From contig CM026562.1 of the NCBI GenBank assembly GCA_015143295.1, forward strand, positions 10,072,041-10,136,040: a stretch of 64,000 nucleotides of DNA, read 5' to 3'. A program made the position numbers and the translations under genes. The stretch's first letter is position 1. Each line of letters begins with the position of its first letter. The stretch is from Tetracentron sinense (lineage: Eukaryota > Streptophyta > Magnoliopsida > Trochodendrales > Trochodendraceae). Below the pieces are notes generated by a model. It did not search any database. It was not told the DNA's origin and saw nothing but the letters and a program-made list of their open reading frames with translations. Below are positions 23,791 to 33,060 of this stretch, piece after piece.

Positions 23791-24149
23791 CCCATATGCT
23801 GATGTGTAGTCTTCACTACAATAGTTTGAGATATAACTACATCTCAGCCATTGAGAACATCTTAGCATTGTGGCAGCCATATAAGTGAAGTGCCCAGCTT
23901 CACCCATAGCTGTGACTATATAAGGTGTAAGGAACTAGAAAGGTATATCTGCCTATGATATTCCCATCACATAGCTTTCCTACAATATATCCTAAGGACC
24001 TTTGTCGATATCTCATATTGTGTAGATCATCTCATGATCATGGTCAATTACCCATAATGAATACACAATAGATAAAGAAGAAGTCTCTATTAATCAAATT
24101 AATAAGAATCTTACAATCTAAATGAATTTTCTGTGCATCATGTCTAACA

Positions 24150-26336
24150 AACCCAAGATGGAAATCTGTGCTGGGATTTTTCTCAATTGTTGAGTAATGT
24201 TGAACTTCTCTGCCTTTTCCAGGATTTTTAGCAGAACTGCCGAGTCTGCTACTTCTCTCTCAGGGTTTGACACCCCTGATTTCTCTTTCTCTGTTTCCTT
24301 TGCCTTTGCCAGCTCTACTACTAGGGGTTGGTGAACCCGACCAGATCTGGTGAGGTAGGCGATGCTCTCACTCTCAAGGATGAGAGAGCGTGGAGCTGGT
24401 ACATGGTTGAGGTTGAAAGGTAGAGAAGGGATGTAAGGGATCTGGATGGGACCTATTGAGGTGGAGGCTTGAGCTGGGGCCGTGGGCCAGTTTACAGGGC
24501 AAGGGATAGTATAGATGATCTATTCGGGGACAGGGATCTGTACTGGAGCTTGGATGGTCTGTATGTTAGACTGGAGAAATAGGATTATGATTGAAGGCTG
24601 GTATGAAGGCCTAATAATGTCGTCATCAACTGTGGGTGCGCTGGGTATCGGCTGCCCTGCCCCAGGCTCTTCCCACTCAATGAAGTTGACCTGATTGTTG
24701 TGTGGGGGCAGTGACACCTGGTTGATACTATTATTATCAGGGGCCAGTTCAACTCTTCCCTCATACAGTAGATCTTGGATAGCGCACTTCAGACCAATGC
24801 AGTAGCTTGTAACATGGCTTGGGCCTAGGTGGAAGACGCAGTGATGATCGACGTTGTAGTTTTTGTTCTATTTGTCTAGAGGTAAGAGAGAAGTAGGGCC
24901 TCTCAAAGTAAGAAGACCCTGCTTGATCAGAAAGTCTAGCAACTGGCTAAGAGTGTAGGGAAGAGGAGTAAAATTTCTGGGGGGACGATTTTGCCCCTGG
25001 TTTTGTCTAGCCGATCGGGTGTTTCCGAATGTTGTCTGAGACTGAGTGGCTGGCATTGATAATCTGATAGGTGTTGCGGAAGATACCATTTGAACATCTT
25101 CTTTTCTGTGTTGGTCACATGGACCACTGTTTCTGCTTGTTGAAGCTGCTATTCTGGGGGAGCAAGCCCTAGGCTGGAGTGAATGACACTACTCTGAATA
25201 GCTGATTCAATGCGAGCACCGATTTTAACAATGGTGCCAAAATCTATGACTGGTAGTGTCACCATCAAAGTGAAGTAGGGCTGCTTCAGAGTGCCCATGA
25301 ATATGTTTGCAAACTCCGTTTTGAGGATCAGAGTAGATACTTTTGCTATCATTTTCCTCCAATGGGTGGCGTACTCCAGGAAAGATTCGTTGTTACACTG
25401 GTACATCTGCTCCAACTGGCTTTTCTGAGACTGGAGCTCCTGATTGAAGGAGTACTGCTCTATAAAGCTATCCATGGCATCCTGCCAGGTCTTGACTCGT
25501 TGTTTTTTAACCGACATCCACCATGTAAAGGCTGCCCCCTTCAGACTTTTCTGGAAGTGCTGGATGAGTAGAGACTGGTTTTTATTGTGCTGGAGCATGT
25601 CCCCCAGATACAACTGTAGATGTTGTTTCGGGCAGCCTGTGCCATCGTACTTGTCAAAGTCGGGCACCTTGAAACCTGGGGGAACAACATCCCCAGATGA
25701 GAAAGTTAGGTCTTCCAATCATAGACTGGGGTTTGTAGATGCCCCTTTCATCCGTCTCATTTCCTCCTTCATCTGCTTGATTTCCCCGTGCTGATCTGTG
25801 AGGGATGGAGTGGGGTCTGAGGATGATGGCCGGTCTTGATTGACATGTGAGGCCTTGGGCTGCTCCTCATACTGATCATACTCTTCACCTCTGCCTACTG
25901 TGAGTCCAGGGTTTGAAATGATGATAAGGATAAGCTGATGTGGCTCTAGATAAGGCTGTTCAGGGGTTTCTCCGATAAGGTTCCGAGTAGAGGGTTCTTC
26001 GGTTCAAGCACCAATTAAAATCTTCAGGGGTTCCAGAACACTGTCTAACTTGGCCTCTATGGCCGTGATATCTATCTCGTGAGATTGCAGAATCTCACTG
26101 GTTCGTTGATGCTGGTCCGAAGGTTCTACCATTGATCCCATCTGACTGTCAGTAGAGGCTAAACTATATGCTTCTTTCGTGACTGGTACATCTGTTAAGA
26201 TTGCATCTGTAGCAGCTACTTTTACGAGAATTGCAGTCATGGGTCGGCTCATGCAAAGTGAGTACAGGACTGTGCAACTCGAAAAAAAAGAAAAAGACTC
26301 GATCTTAGGCAGGTCCGTCAGGGATCGTAAAGTCAA
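24150..26336 (-). pseudogene. Tat gypsy gag, C-terminal end cut by the copia LTR
   Basis: Structural polyprotein. The core Retrotrans_gag domain is open from 25,718 to 25,149 with PPGFKVPDFDKYDGTGCPKQ, FTWWMSVKKQRVKTW and ESFLEYATHWRKM, the pattern of plant Tat gag. Downstream is a His/Cys pattern CVFHLGPSHVTSYCIGLK near 24,840, the short zinc-finger-like motif of this lineage, then proline-rich linker. The frame reaches the insertion with KILEKAEKFNITQQLRKIPA, which in intact elements leads into the protease. The upstream part (26,336-26,004) has ITAIEAKLDSVLEPLKIL, a likely coiled coil. The true start is uncertain (ATG at 26,336 or 26,246). Stops at about 25,735, 24,870 and 24,517 break it. 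Confidence 0.82.
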
Positions 26337-26717
26337 GTGGCCGGGGCACTCCGTTTAGGTTTATGATTTGCTGTTGGAGGGATGTGACCTCAACCTCCAT
26401 GTTGTCAATTGTCTAAGAAGCATAGAACATTCGAGATCCGAACTATCGGATTCGGTCGGTCATCTCGGCCTTTGCACTATCAAGTTGCTCTTGGTAGAAG
26501 TGCAGTTGGGCCCTGATAACGGCTGTTTCTCTAGCATCGCCTCTCCGCTTCTTCTGACAAGATCGAACTATCTGCTCAATTTGATCGATCTACCCCCCTG
26601 CATGGCCTGGCGTTCACGGTTCTGCTCCGCTTCATGTAGCCTAAATGCCTGTTGGGCCTTCCAAAGCCTGTTCTCCTTCTACTGGATCTGAAGTTGTCTC
26701 TCCTGGAAGATGTCTCT

Positions 26718-28012
26718 CTAGGGAACCACCATTTTAGCTAAGGGTGTGGTTCCGTGTGATGGAGCTGAGACTGGTGTTGGCAATTCTCTCGGTGCAGACA
26801 TATCAGATAGAATGTCAGGATCTTCCACCCACAGTCGGTATGCTGAATCGGTTGGTGGTCCTGATGTAACCACATAGTCCGGCCACTGATCTCGTCTGGA
26901 GCTTCGCCAAGCTGACTGTAAGTGTTGGGTGAGGCTGTCAGAGTGCACTGAGAAGTTGGTCCAGTCATTTCCCTACTGGTCTATCATTGGGATAAGTTGA
27001 GGGAATCCAAACTGTCGAATGACTCAGAGTGGTGTATAGACTACGAAGCCGGTTAGACCGACAAGGATCATGCATCGCCTTCTGGTTATGATGACGCGAG
27101 GTAGCTTTTTCAAGACCAGCCACTCACATTGCCATATGATCTCCTCCTCTAACAGGGTTTGGAGAAGTTGATAGAGCATTCTAACGTCGATAGTCGCTAT
27201 CGGAGTATTAAGCCCTGATTCTGAGAAATCTTTCAGGGTAAACTGTAGGCTTCGCAGAAGTCGACTAGCACTGATATGACTGTAGGCAGATATCCTACCA
27301 ACCATAAATGTAAGAGTGGTGCACTAGCATAGAAGATACCCTTTCTGTGGTCCGCTACTTGGTTGAGAGCCCTGAGAAGCTCTGCAAGGATGACAGGTAC
27401 GACTGATCCGGAGTTGCACATGTCTTCGATGATCCCTACCAATACTGATTCGGCGAGGGAGCAGCACTTTGGGAACATCAACTGAGACATAACTATCAGT
27501 GCAAGGGAAGTGACGCTCAGAAGTTCAGCTATAATGGATTCAAGGTCCCACTTGCGCTTGTACTACTTTTTGAAGTACTCTACGGGTATTCAATCGAAAG
27601 AGCCGTTAGGACTGTGCTGCAAGCAGGCATGCTTGATATGCAAGAACTTTGTGAGGTTTGCCTAATATGTTGTCTTGTAGTGCGGTACTATGGTTTCATC
27701 ATCTATTTTTAAACCCAGAATGCCCTGAATCTCTTCCAGTGTTGGACACAGTTCATTCTTACCAAAGTAGGACACCATATGTGATGAGTTCCAACATTGG
27801 ATAGCAATGTTTATGAGGCGCAGGTCTGGTTTAACCATGGACAGGTCTAAGATCGACCCGATTTTGTAGTACTGAGCCCAAGCGAGACGCTGACTCGAAG
27901 TGAAGGCCATAATTGCTTTCTGGAGGTTGTTGTCACATGGTGCCTGAGATGTCAAATGCACGGGCCGTGATGGTTGACCAATTAACTGGACAATCCCTGA
28001 AAGACCTGCCAT
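26718..28012 (-). pseudogene. Extra ORF upstream of Tat gag with DUF7745-like (plant mobile domain) signature
   Basis: Starts MAGLSGIVQLIGQPSRP at 28,012. About residue 75 onward carries WNSSHMVSYFGKNELCPTLE and EEIQGILGL, and a later frame (27,490-27,233) carries GSVVPVILAELLRALNQVAD followed by LLHLWLVGYL. This W..F..ELCPTLEE and P.ILAE..R.LN pattern is what I know from DUF7745, a relative of the aminotransferase-like plant mobile domain, found in plant transposons and a few host genes. The domain order before gag places it as ORF1 of the retroelement rather than a host gene. Stops near 27,660 and 26,718 and frame changes show decay. Function unknown. The domain name is from memory of the motif and needs a profile search. 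Confidence 0.6.
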
Positions 28013-28877
28013 TTACCTGGATAAAAGACAGACTCAATGTGAGTGTACTATGTATACAGATGAAAAATACAAAATGATGATGATTGTATTTTTTTATTTT
28101 TCTTGATTTTGATTGGGTGTGACAAGGCACATGTGATCCGATAGGGCAGACAGACGAAGGTCTGACGTGCTTTATCCGGGTTGTTAGAAATCGGGGGCCT
28201 ATCAGGTCAAGGTTGTGGATAGGTCTAGTAAAGACCTGTTTGCCTGAGATTTGAACCTCATATGCTATGTCGGGATGCAGGGTTGGATGTGTTTTACTAC
28301 AAGCATAGGTTTAGCTCATTACATGCCCCTAGGTGAGTGCTTATCAGGGTAAAATATACGTGGATAGTCAACCATGGTTGGAGACAGGTATAAGGTGCAA
28401 GCAGATTAGGGTTCAGAATAACCCTCCCTAAATGGGCTGCATGTAGACTATACCCTAGCCGAACCTATATGTATGAATACTGGTTTGATGCAAATGTGTT
28501 CCTAGCAGGATGGGGGGATTACTTAACACCGTATATACGACTCTCTGGCATAGAACATACCTAAAAATGGACGATTGGTGTAAGCGGGAGCGTTCAGAAT
28601 CCTTCCCTGAGGGTAATCATCCACTAGCCATAATTCAACGAACCTCCAAGACCTTTAAGCCACTGACACTGAGGATGATCATCCACCAATCGTTAACGTA
28701 ATAAGTCTGTCTACTGGGTTTAATAGGACATTACACTACTATGTAATGTATGATATGCACAGTACACAATTAAACCAAAGAGATGAAATGATTAGTATTA
28801 GGTTAAATACATAGGCATTTGAAGAAATTGACTTTGATTGACTTGACCTAGGTTCCGGGTTAAACCTTAGTTAATTG
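28013..28877 (-). other. Tat leader between primer site and first ORF
   Basis: Noncoding stretch between the primer site and the DUF7745-like ORF. It contains tracts such as ACGTGCTTTATCC and repeated ACCTAT pieces but no convincing coding frame. The ORF at 28,510-28,701 is judged chance. Confidence 0.6.
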
Positions 28878-28898
28878 CTCCCCAGTAGAGTCGCTAAA
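28878..28898 (-). other. Primer binding site of the Tat element (tRNA-Arg type)
   Basis: On the minus strand TAGCGACTCTACTGGGGAGC lies three bases inside the LTR end (..CTCACA at 28,901). It matches 17 of 20 positions of the complement of the 3' end of tRNA-Arg(ACG), TGGCGACTCTGCTGGGGATC. Two of the three mismatches are G to A changes, as expected of decay by cytosine deamination. tRNA-Arg priming is known for Ogre-type Tat elements. Confidence 0.8.
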
Positions 28899-30122
28899 GC
28901 TGTGAGTATGGGTTTTGGAACCCTAAAAATCTCACGGAATTTGATATTGTTTTAGAGTCGCCACCTATTCATTCAGAAGGGATAAGTCTCCGAGAAGTTG
29001 GATAAGGTCGTGGTCTGCGATTTGAGATTAAGGTAAGAGGTTCAGTTAAGTCCGGGGAAGGGGTTAGGCACCCTGAGATTTCCATTTTTCAATGGTTCCC
29101 TACTTTCTAAGTTTAAGCCAATTAAAGTCAAAATTTGTTCAAATACCTGAGTGTTTAAGATGATACTAATCTAAGAAAGAAAAGCTAACTAAGGTCGAAC
29201 CCGGGTTGGGTTGCCTACGTACTCACAAGGGGGTGAGATCAGACCGAGCGTAGTTCTGGCACATGAGCCCGTGCCGAGGCTAGGGGGTGTGTGTGTGCAT
29301 CAAGGGTGGCTAATGGACTAGTCTGGTAGACTATGGTTTAGTTGACCGGGGTTGGTCGATCAAGTGCATGGTTTAAGCCCGGTAGGCTTAGAGTTAGTCC
29401 GGTAGACTAAGGTTTAGGTCCAAATAGGCTAAGAGAGAAGCCTGGTAGACTAAGGTAAAGTTTGACCAAGGTTAGGGTTGCTAATCGAGGTTAGGTCAAA
29501 TTAACCATGGTTAGAATTGTTAACTACAGCTAAGGAAAGTATAGTCAAGCCCGGTAGGCTGAAATTGGGCCTGGTAGGCCAATGGTGAGCCCAGTAAGCC
29601 AAAAACGGATTTAACCGAGGTTAGGATTGCTAACTGGAGTTAAATTGGTAAAGTAACCATGGTTATGGTTGCTAACCATGGTAAAGAGGTCAAAATAGTA
29701 ACATTTTAGACACATAGCAATATTTTGAAATTTTACAGAATTTTCTAGATTTTTTATGGGTTAAGGGAAGCTTAACCATGGTTAAAAGTTAATCGGAATT
29801 AGGTTAACCCTAGTTAAATGATACTGGCAGGTCAGGGTAGGCCCAGAGGATATGACAGGGCCTAGAATGGCCTCTTACCAGGTCTGGGCCATGTGTAAAA
29901 GCCCAAAGATTAAAAATCAGTAATGGGATTACCATCATTACAGAAGCAATTTTAACCCTGGTTTACTGGTCTGTAACTTGTGTTAGGAGCTGACCCAGAG
30001 GGTTTTGAACCCACAGAAGTGAAGTGGGAAGTGCCAGGAAGGCCCTGGGCCTTTGGTGGGCCCAGGGAGTGGTCTAGAGTGGGCCCCACAGTGGGTCAAA
30101 GTCACTGAACATGAAATAACAA

Positions 30123-31141
30123 AATGGCGGTAGATAGACCACCGCCATTCTGGACAGGGTCTGGTTTAGGCCACCTTAAAAATGGTTATGTTTAAGGGAT
30201 CAGCCTAGAATGACCAGACTCGATAGAGGAGGACCTGAGGAGTCCAACCATGGCCCTGAATTGAACTAGGACCCACCCAAGAGGGCGCAATAGGTGTTGT
30301 ATTGTAAGAAGCCAAGAATGGCGGTACTGAGATTACCGTCATTCCTGGTTTTCACCAGAAAAATGCTTTGTCCCCCTTGGGACTGAGCCAGGTCGTAACT
30401 AGGGGATCCATCATGGGCTGAGGGTCTCCCAGAATATGTGGCGAGGTTCCATACTCGGTGGGGGCCTTGGGCCAGAGCTACTAACCCTCGAGAGGGTCCT
30501 CCATACCTATGGTGAGGTAGGGGGACCTCTGGGTGCTAAGTGCTACCAAATGAAAAAGAAGGCCTCTGGAAGAGGACCAAGGGTTTACAATGCTTGAATA
30601 GAAAGAGATGAGGGATAGGGATGGCCCTACCCAAGCTTGGTGCTCACTCGACTGCACGATAGTGGTGGTTAGTGCACGGTGGTAGTGGCTGGTGAAGGGC
30701 CTGTGACAGCTTCTGGGGAAGTCTGGGATACTCCTGAGGTACAAGCATGGGTGGAGTAGGGCTGAACTAAGGCTGGCCAAAGTTAGATAGGGGTTTAGTG
30801 TGGAAGTTGAGGAGTGGGTTTGAACTATGGAGGAGGGTGGCTTTTATAGAAGAAGAGGGAGACCCTAGGGGTAGCCAGGGGATTAAAATAGGCATGGGGG
30901 ACAAGCTGAGAGAGGATTGGAGTTGCAGGGGGGAGGCCAGCTGCGAGTTTTACAGAAAAACTAAAATGGCAGTAATAATATTACTGTCATTCTTTGTTCA
31001 GGCCACTGTAAGAATGGCGGTAATGTTATTACCGCCATTTAGGACTTTTGCCAAAAATGGCCCAGCCCTCACACGATTGGGCCGAAAGCACTGTTCATTT
31101 TGCTATATAGGGTAATGGCGGTAAAGTTATTGCCGCCATTA
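30123..31141. repeat. Five dispersed AATGGCGGTAA..TTACCGCCATT palindromes
   Basis: Inverted repeats with the same arms at 30,123-30,149, 30,316-30,344, 30,965-30,991, 31,013-31,039 and 31,113-31,141. The one at 31,013 has perfect 12-bp arms (AATGGCGGTAAT / ATTACCGCCATT) round a 3-bp loop; the others have loops of 2-9 bp or one mismatch. All are in the Tat LTR. Confidence 0.85.
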
Positions 31142-31287
31142 ATTTGAATTTTCAAAATGAGCAAGTGGGCCCCACTGCACTGGGCTCTAAAGACTTATGG
31201 GCCCATGTTTGGACCCACAGGGGAGTTTGGACGCGGTTTAGAGGTTCTTGGGCCTGAAATGGGCCCTAGGTGGACATAGGGTTAGGC

Positions 31288-31560
31288 TTAGGGTTTAACC
31301 ATGGTTTACCTAGGATTAGGCCTAGGGTTTGACTTAGGACTCACCTAAGGTTTGGGTTCAGGATTTACCTAGGGTTGCTAGGGTTTGAGCCAAGGTTTGC
31401 CTAGGGTTTAGGGTTTACCTAGAGTTTGACCAGGATTTACCTAATGTTTGGTCTAGGGTTTGATCGGGGTTTACCTAGGGTTAGTCTAGGGTTTTACCTG
31501 AGGTTTACCTAGGATTAGGCCTAGGGTTTAGGGTTTTACTCAGGTTTGATCTAGGGTTTG
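31288..31560 (+). repeat. Degenerate CTAGGGTTT-rich block
   Basis: About 20 irregular copies of ACCTAGGGTTT / GCCTAGGGTTT spaced about 10-20 bp. It resembles the plant telomere repeat TTTAGGG but is irregular and lies in an LTR, so it is not a telomere. Confidence 0.8.
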
Positions 31561-31650
31561 GCTGGGGCTCAGCTGGGGATATCCATGGTTAAAAGATATT
31601 AACCATGGTTAAGGCAGAGTGTAAAAATTGGGTATTTATAAGGAACACAA

Positions 31651-32473
31651 AAGGATATGTTATATTTCAAGCACTGTCAAACTTATAGGGAGCCTGGTCA
31701 AGAAAAGACTACACATTTCTATGTTTTGGAGTTCTTTTTTCCATCTTTACGAGTCTTCTGTCCCCATGAAATGAAAACTCAAAATCATAAATTGTGTCTA
31801 TCCCTATTGATATCTCTTCAGTATCAAGCAAATTGATTATAGTTCTATCACGGAAAGCAAATTTGATTCTACAATGTGTAGAATTCATATTTGTTCTGCA
31901 ACATTAGCATTTGAAAATGCTGCAAAAGTGTGATATACTTGTTTCTATTATTAAAGAAACAGAATAGCTTCTACCTATGCAGTGAGCGAGCGGTGACTGA
32001 CCATAATATCGATCTCTGGTACTCCTTCTCTATGTATGGTATGTTTAGTTGTTAAACTAGTAGCTACTTCTCAACATAACTCCACAATTCACAAAGGATA
32101 CTGTGTTTTCTCTTACACTTATCTTCCTCTCTCCACCAAAGAAAAATTCAAGCCCAAGAAGTTATAATTCCTCATCCATCCTCATCTATTCCATAGCAGA
32201 TCAGAGCAGTACAACCACCCCAGTCTTGCCCGAAAAGGCTTGTGAGTTTCGATAATCTTTAAATAATATTGAGTTAGTTTTTGGATCAAATTGAACCATC
32301 ATTGTCCATGTTTTTCACTTCATTACCCGTAAAGATGTAGTGGACTGAATTTCTTATAATTCCAGCCAAAAATTTCCTTCTGTGAAAACCATTGATTGGA
32401 GGATCCTAGCTTCCCTGATTACCCAATTTTTCTTATGTACTTGAAACTTATTTTCGATCATCCATTCGACTTC
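31651..32473. other. Intergenic, no gene seen
   Basis: A/T-rich unique-looking sequence between the Tat LTR and a MITE downstream of the annexin gene. No exon with coding character or RNA gene was recognised. Confidence 0.5.
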
Positions 32474-32707
32474 GGGTGTGCTCGTTTGGCGAGAAAGTGA
32501 GGAAAAGTAAAAAAAAAGTGACCTTTCTTGCACTTTAATGTCTTACGTTTGGTTTGCTAGAAACACACTTTCATTTTCTTTTTCTTGCACTTTCACAATA
32601 ATGACAAACTTTCACTTAAAAACTTCATCTTTTGATGGTTGTTTTGGAAGAAAATTTTAGGTTCTTTTCTTTTCTTTCACCCACTTTCTCGCCAAGCGAA
32701 CACTCCC
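32474..32707. mobile_element. MITE (234 bp) with 26-bp terminal inverted repeats
   Basis: The left end GGGTGTGCTCGTTTGGCGAG and right end CTCGCCAAGCGAACACTCCC are inverted copies, with about 23 of 26 terminal positions pairing. The interior is A/T- and CTTTT-rich with no coding frame. The GGGTGTG..TTTGG terminus is typical of plant MITEs. The target duplication is not clear, so the superfamily is not assigned. It lies about 350 bp past the annexin stop. Confidence 0.8.
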
Positions 32708-33060
32708 TAATATGCTTCCTTTTACATCACTTCATCCAAGGTTAATGAAGGCCATAGTAGAATGCAGTAACTTGAGAAAAGAAAAAATAATCAAAAACAC
32801 CATAGTTCATAGATATGATCAATACATCCTCAGCAATTACTTAGAAACAAAATTGTAATCTACTAGTATATTTTCAGCAATATATCATGCTTCTGAAATA
32901 TAGATAAGGCTAATCAAAATTAAACAAGATACCAAAAACAGACGACAAATAATTGAAATCAGAAGCAAATCCAAGTCCAGTAGACATCATCAAAGAGCCT
33001 ATGCTCCACACACCACCACAAACCGAAGCAGAACAAAGCTACTGGAATTCACAAACTGAG
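32708..33060 (-). other. Annexin 3' flank / 3' UTR
   Basis: The region after the annexin stop codon (33,061-33,063), A/T-rich with no other coding signal. A poly(A) site probably lies between 32,850 and 32,960 by analogy with plant 3' UTR lengths, but no strong signal decides it. Confidence 0.45.

Larger units (their letters stand above)
6581..24149 (-). mobile_element. Minus-strand Ty1/copia solo LTR, itself interrupted twice
   Basis: Three pieces (6,581-7,039, 9,389-10,739, 23,796-24,149) join into one reverse-orientation LTR of about 2.16 kb. It is the same family as the LTRs of the copia element nested in it (2,327 and 2,326 bp). Its left edge is TGAAGGG and its right edge TCTAACA, that is TGTTAGA..CCCTTCA on the minus strand. 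Flanking Tat coding sequence resumes across it: KIPAQISILG is encoded just right of 24,149 and LLLTSEHNQKQLL just left of 6,581. The expected 5-bp target duplication is imperfect (GGGTT against AGGTC on the minus strand), consistent with age. No internal region accompanies it, hence a solo LTR. Confidence 0.85.
1..31650 (-). mobile_element. Tat-lineage Ty3/gypsy retrotransposon, 3' end outside window, interrupted by a 17.6-kb nest
   Basis: Read on the minus strand the parts come in the order 5' LTR (from about 31,650 to 28,901), primer site, DUF7745-like ORF, gag, protease, RT, RNase H, second (archaeal-type) RNase H, integrase, then a long 3' noncoding stretch running off the left edge. RT before integrase makes it Ty3/gypsy, and the second RNase H between the first RNase H and integrase is the hallmark of the Tat lineage (Ogre, Retand and relatives). 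Without the insertion at 6,581-24,149 about 14 kb of this element is in the window, a size usual for large Tat elements. Many stops and frameshifts show that it is dead. The right LTR edge is not sharply resolved (31.6-31.7 kb), and no target duplication can be tested because the other end is missing. Confidence 0.85.
28901..31650 (-). repeat. 5' LTR of the Tat element (right edge approximate)
   Basis: On the minus strand it ends ..CATACTCACA just before the primer site. It extends to the right through repeat-rich sequence: many TAACCATGGTTA-like palindromes (29,500, 29,650, 29,770, 31,290, 31,590), CGGTAGRCT pieces (29,310-29,580), AATGGCGGTAA..TTACCGCCATT palindromes and a CTAGGGTTT-rich block. 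At about 31,620-31,700 the character changes to unique A/T-rich sequence, so the LTR start is placed near 31,650. ORFs within (30,481-30,780 minus, 30,798-31,115 plus) are judged spurious. Confidence 0.65.

Noticed and set aside
30481..31115. ORFs of 99 and 105 aa in the Tat LTR
   Set aside because: They overlap the palindrome-rich LTR and resemble no known protein.
31288..31560. Interstitial telomere
   Set aside because: Units are irregular and differ from TTTAGGG; they lie within an LTR.
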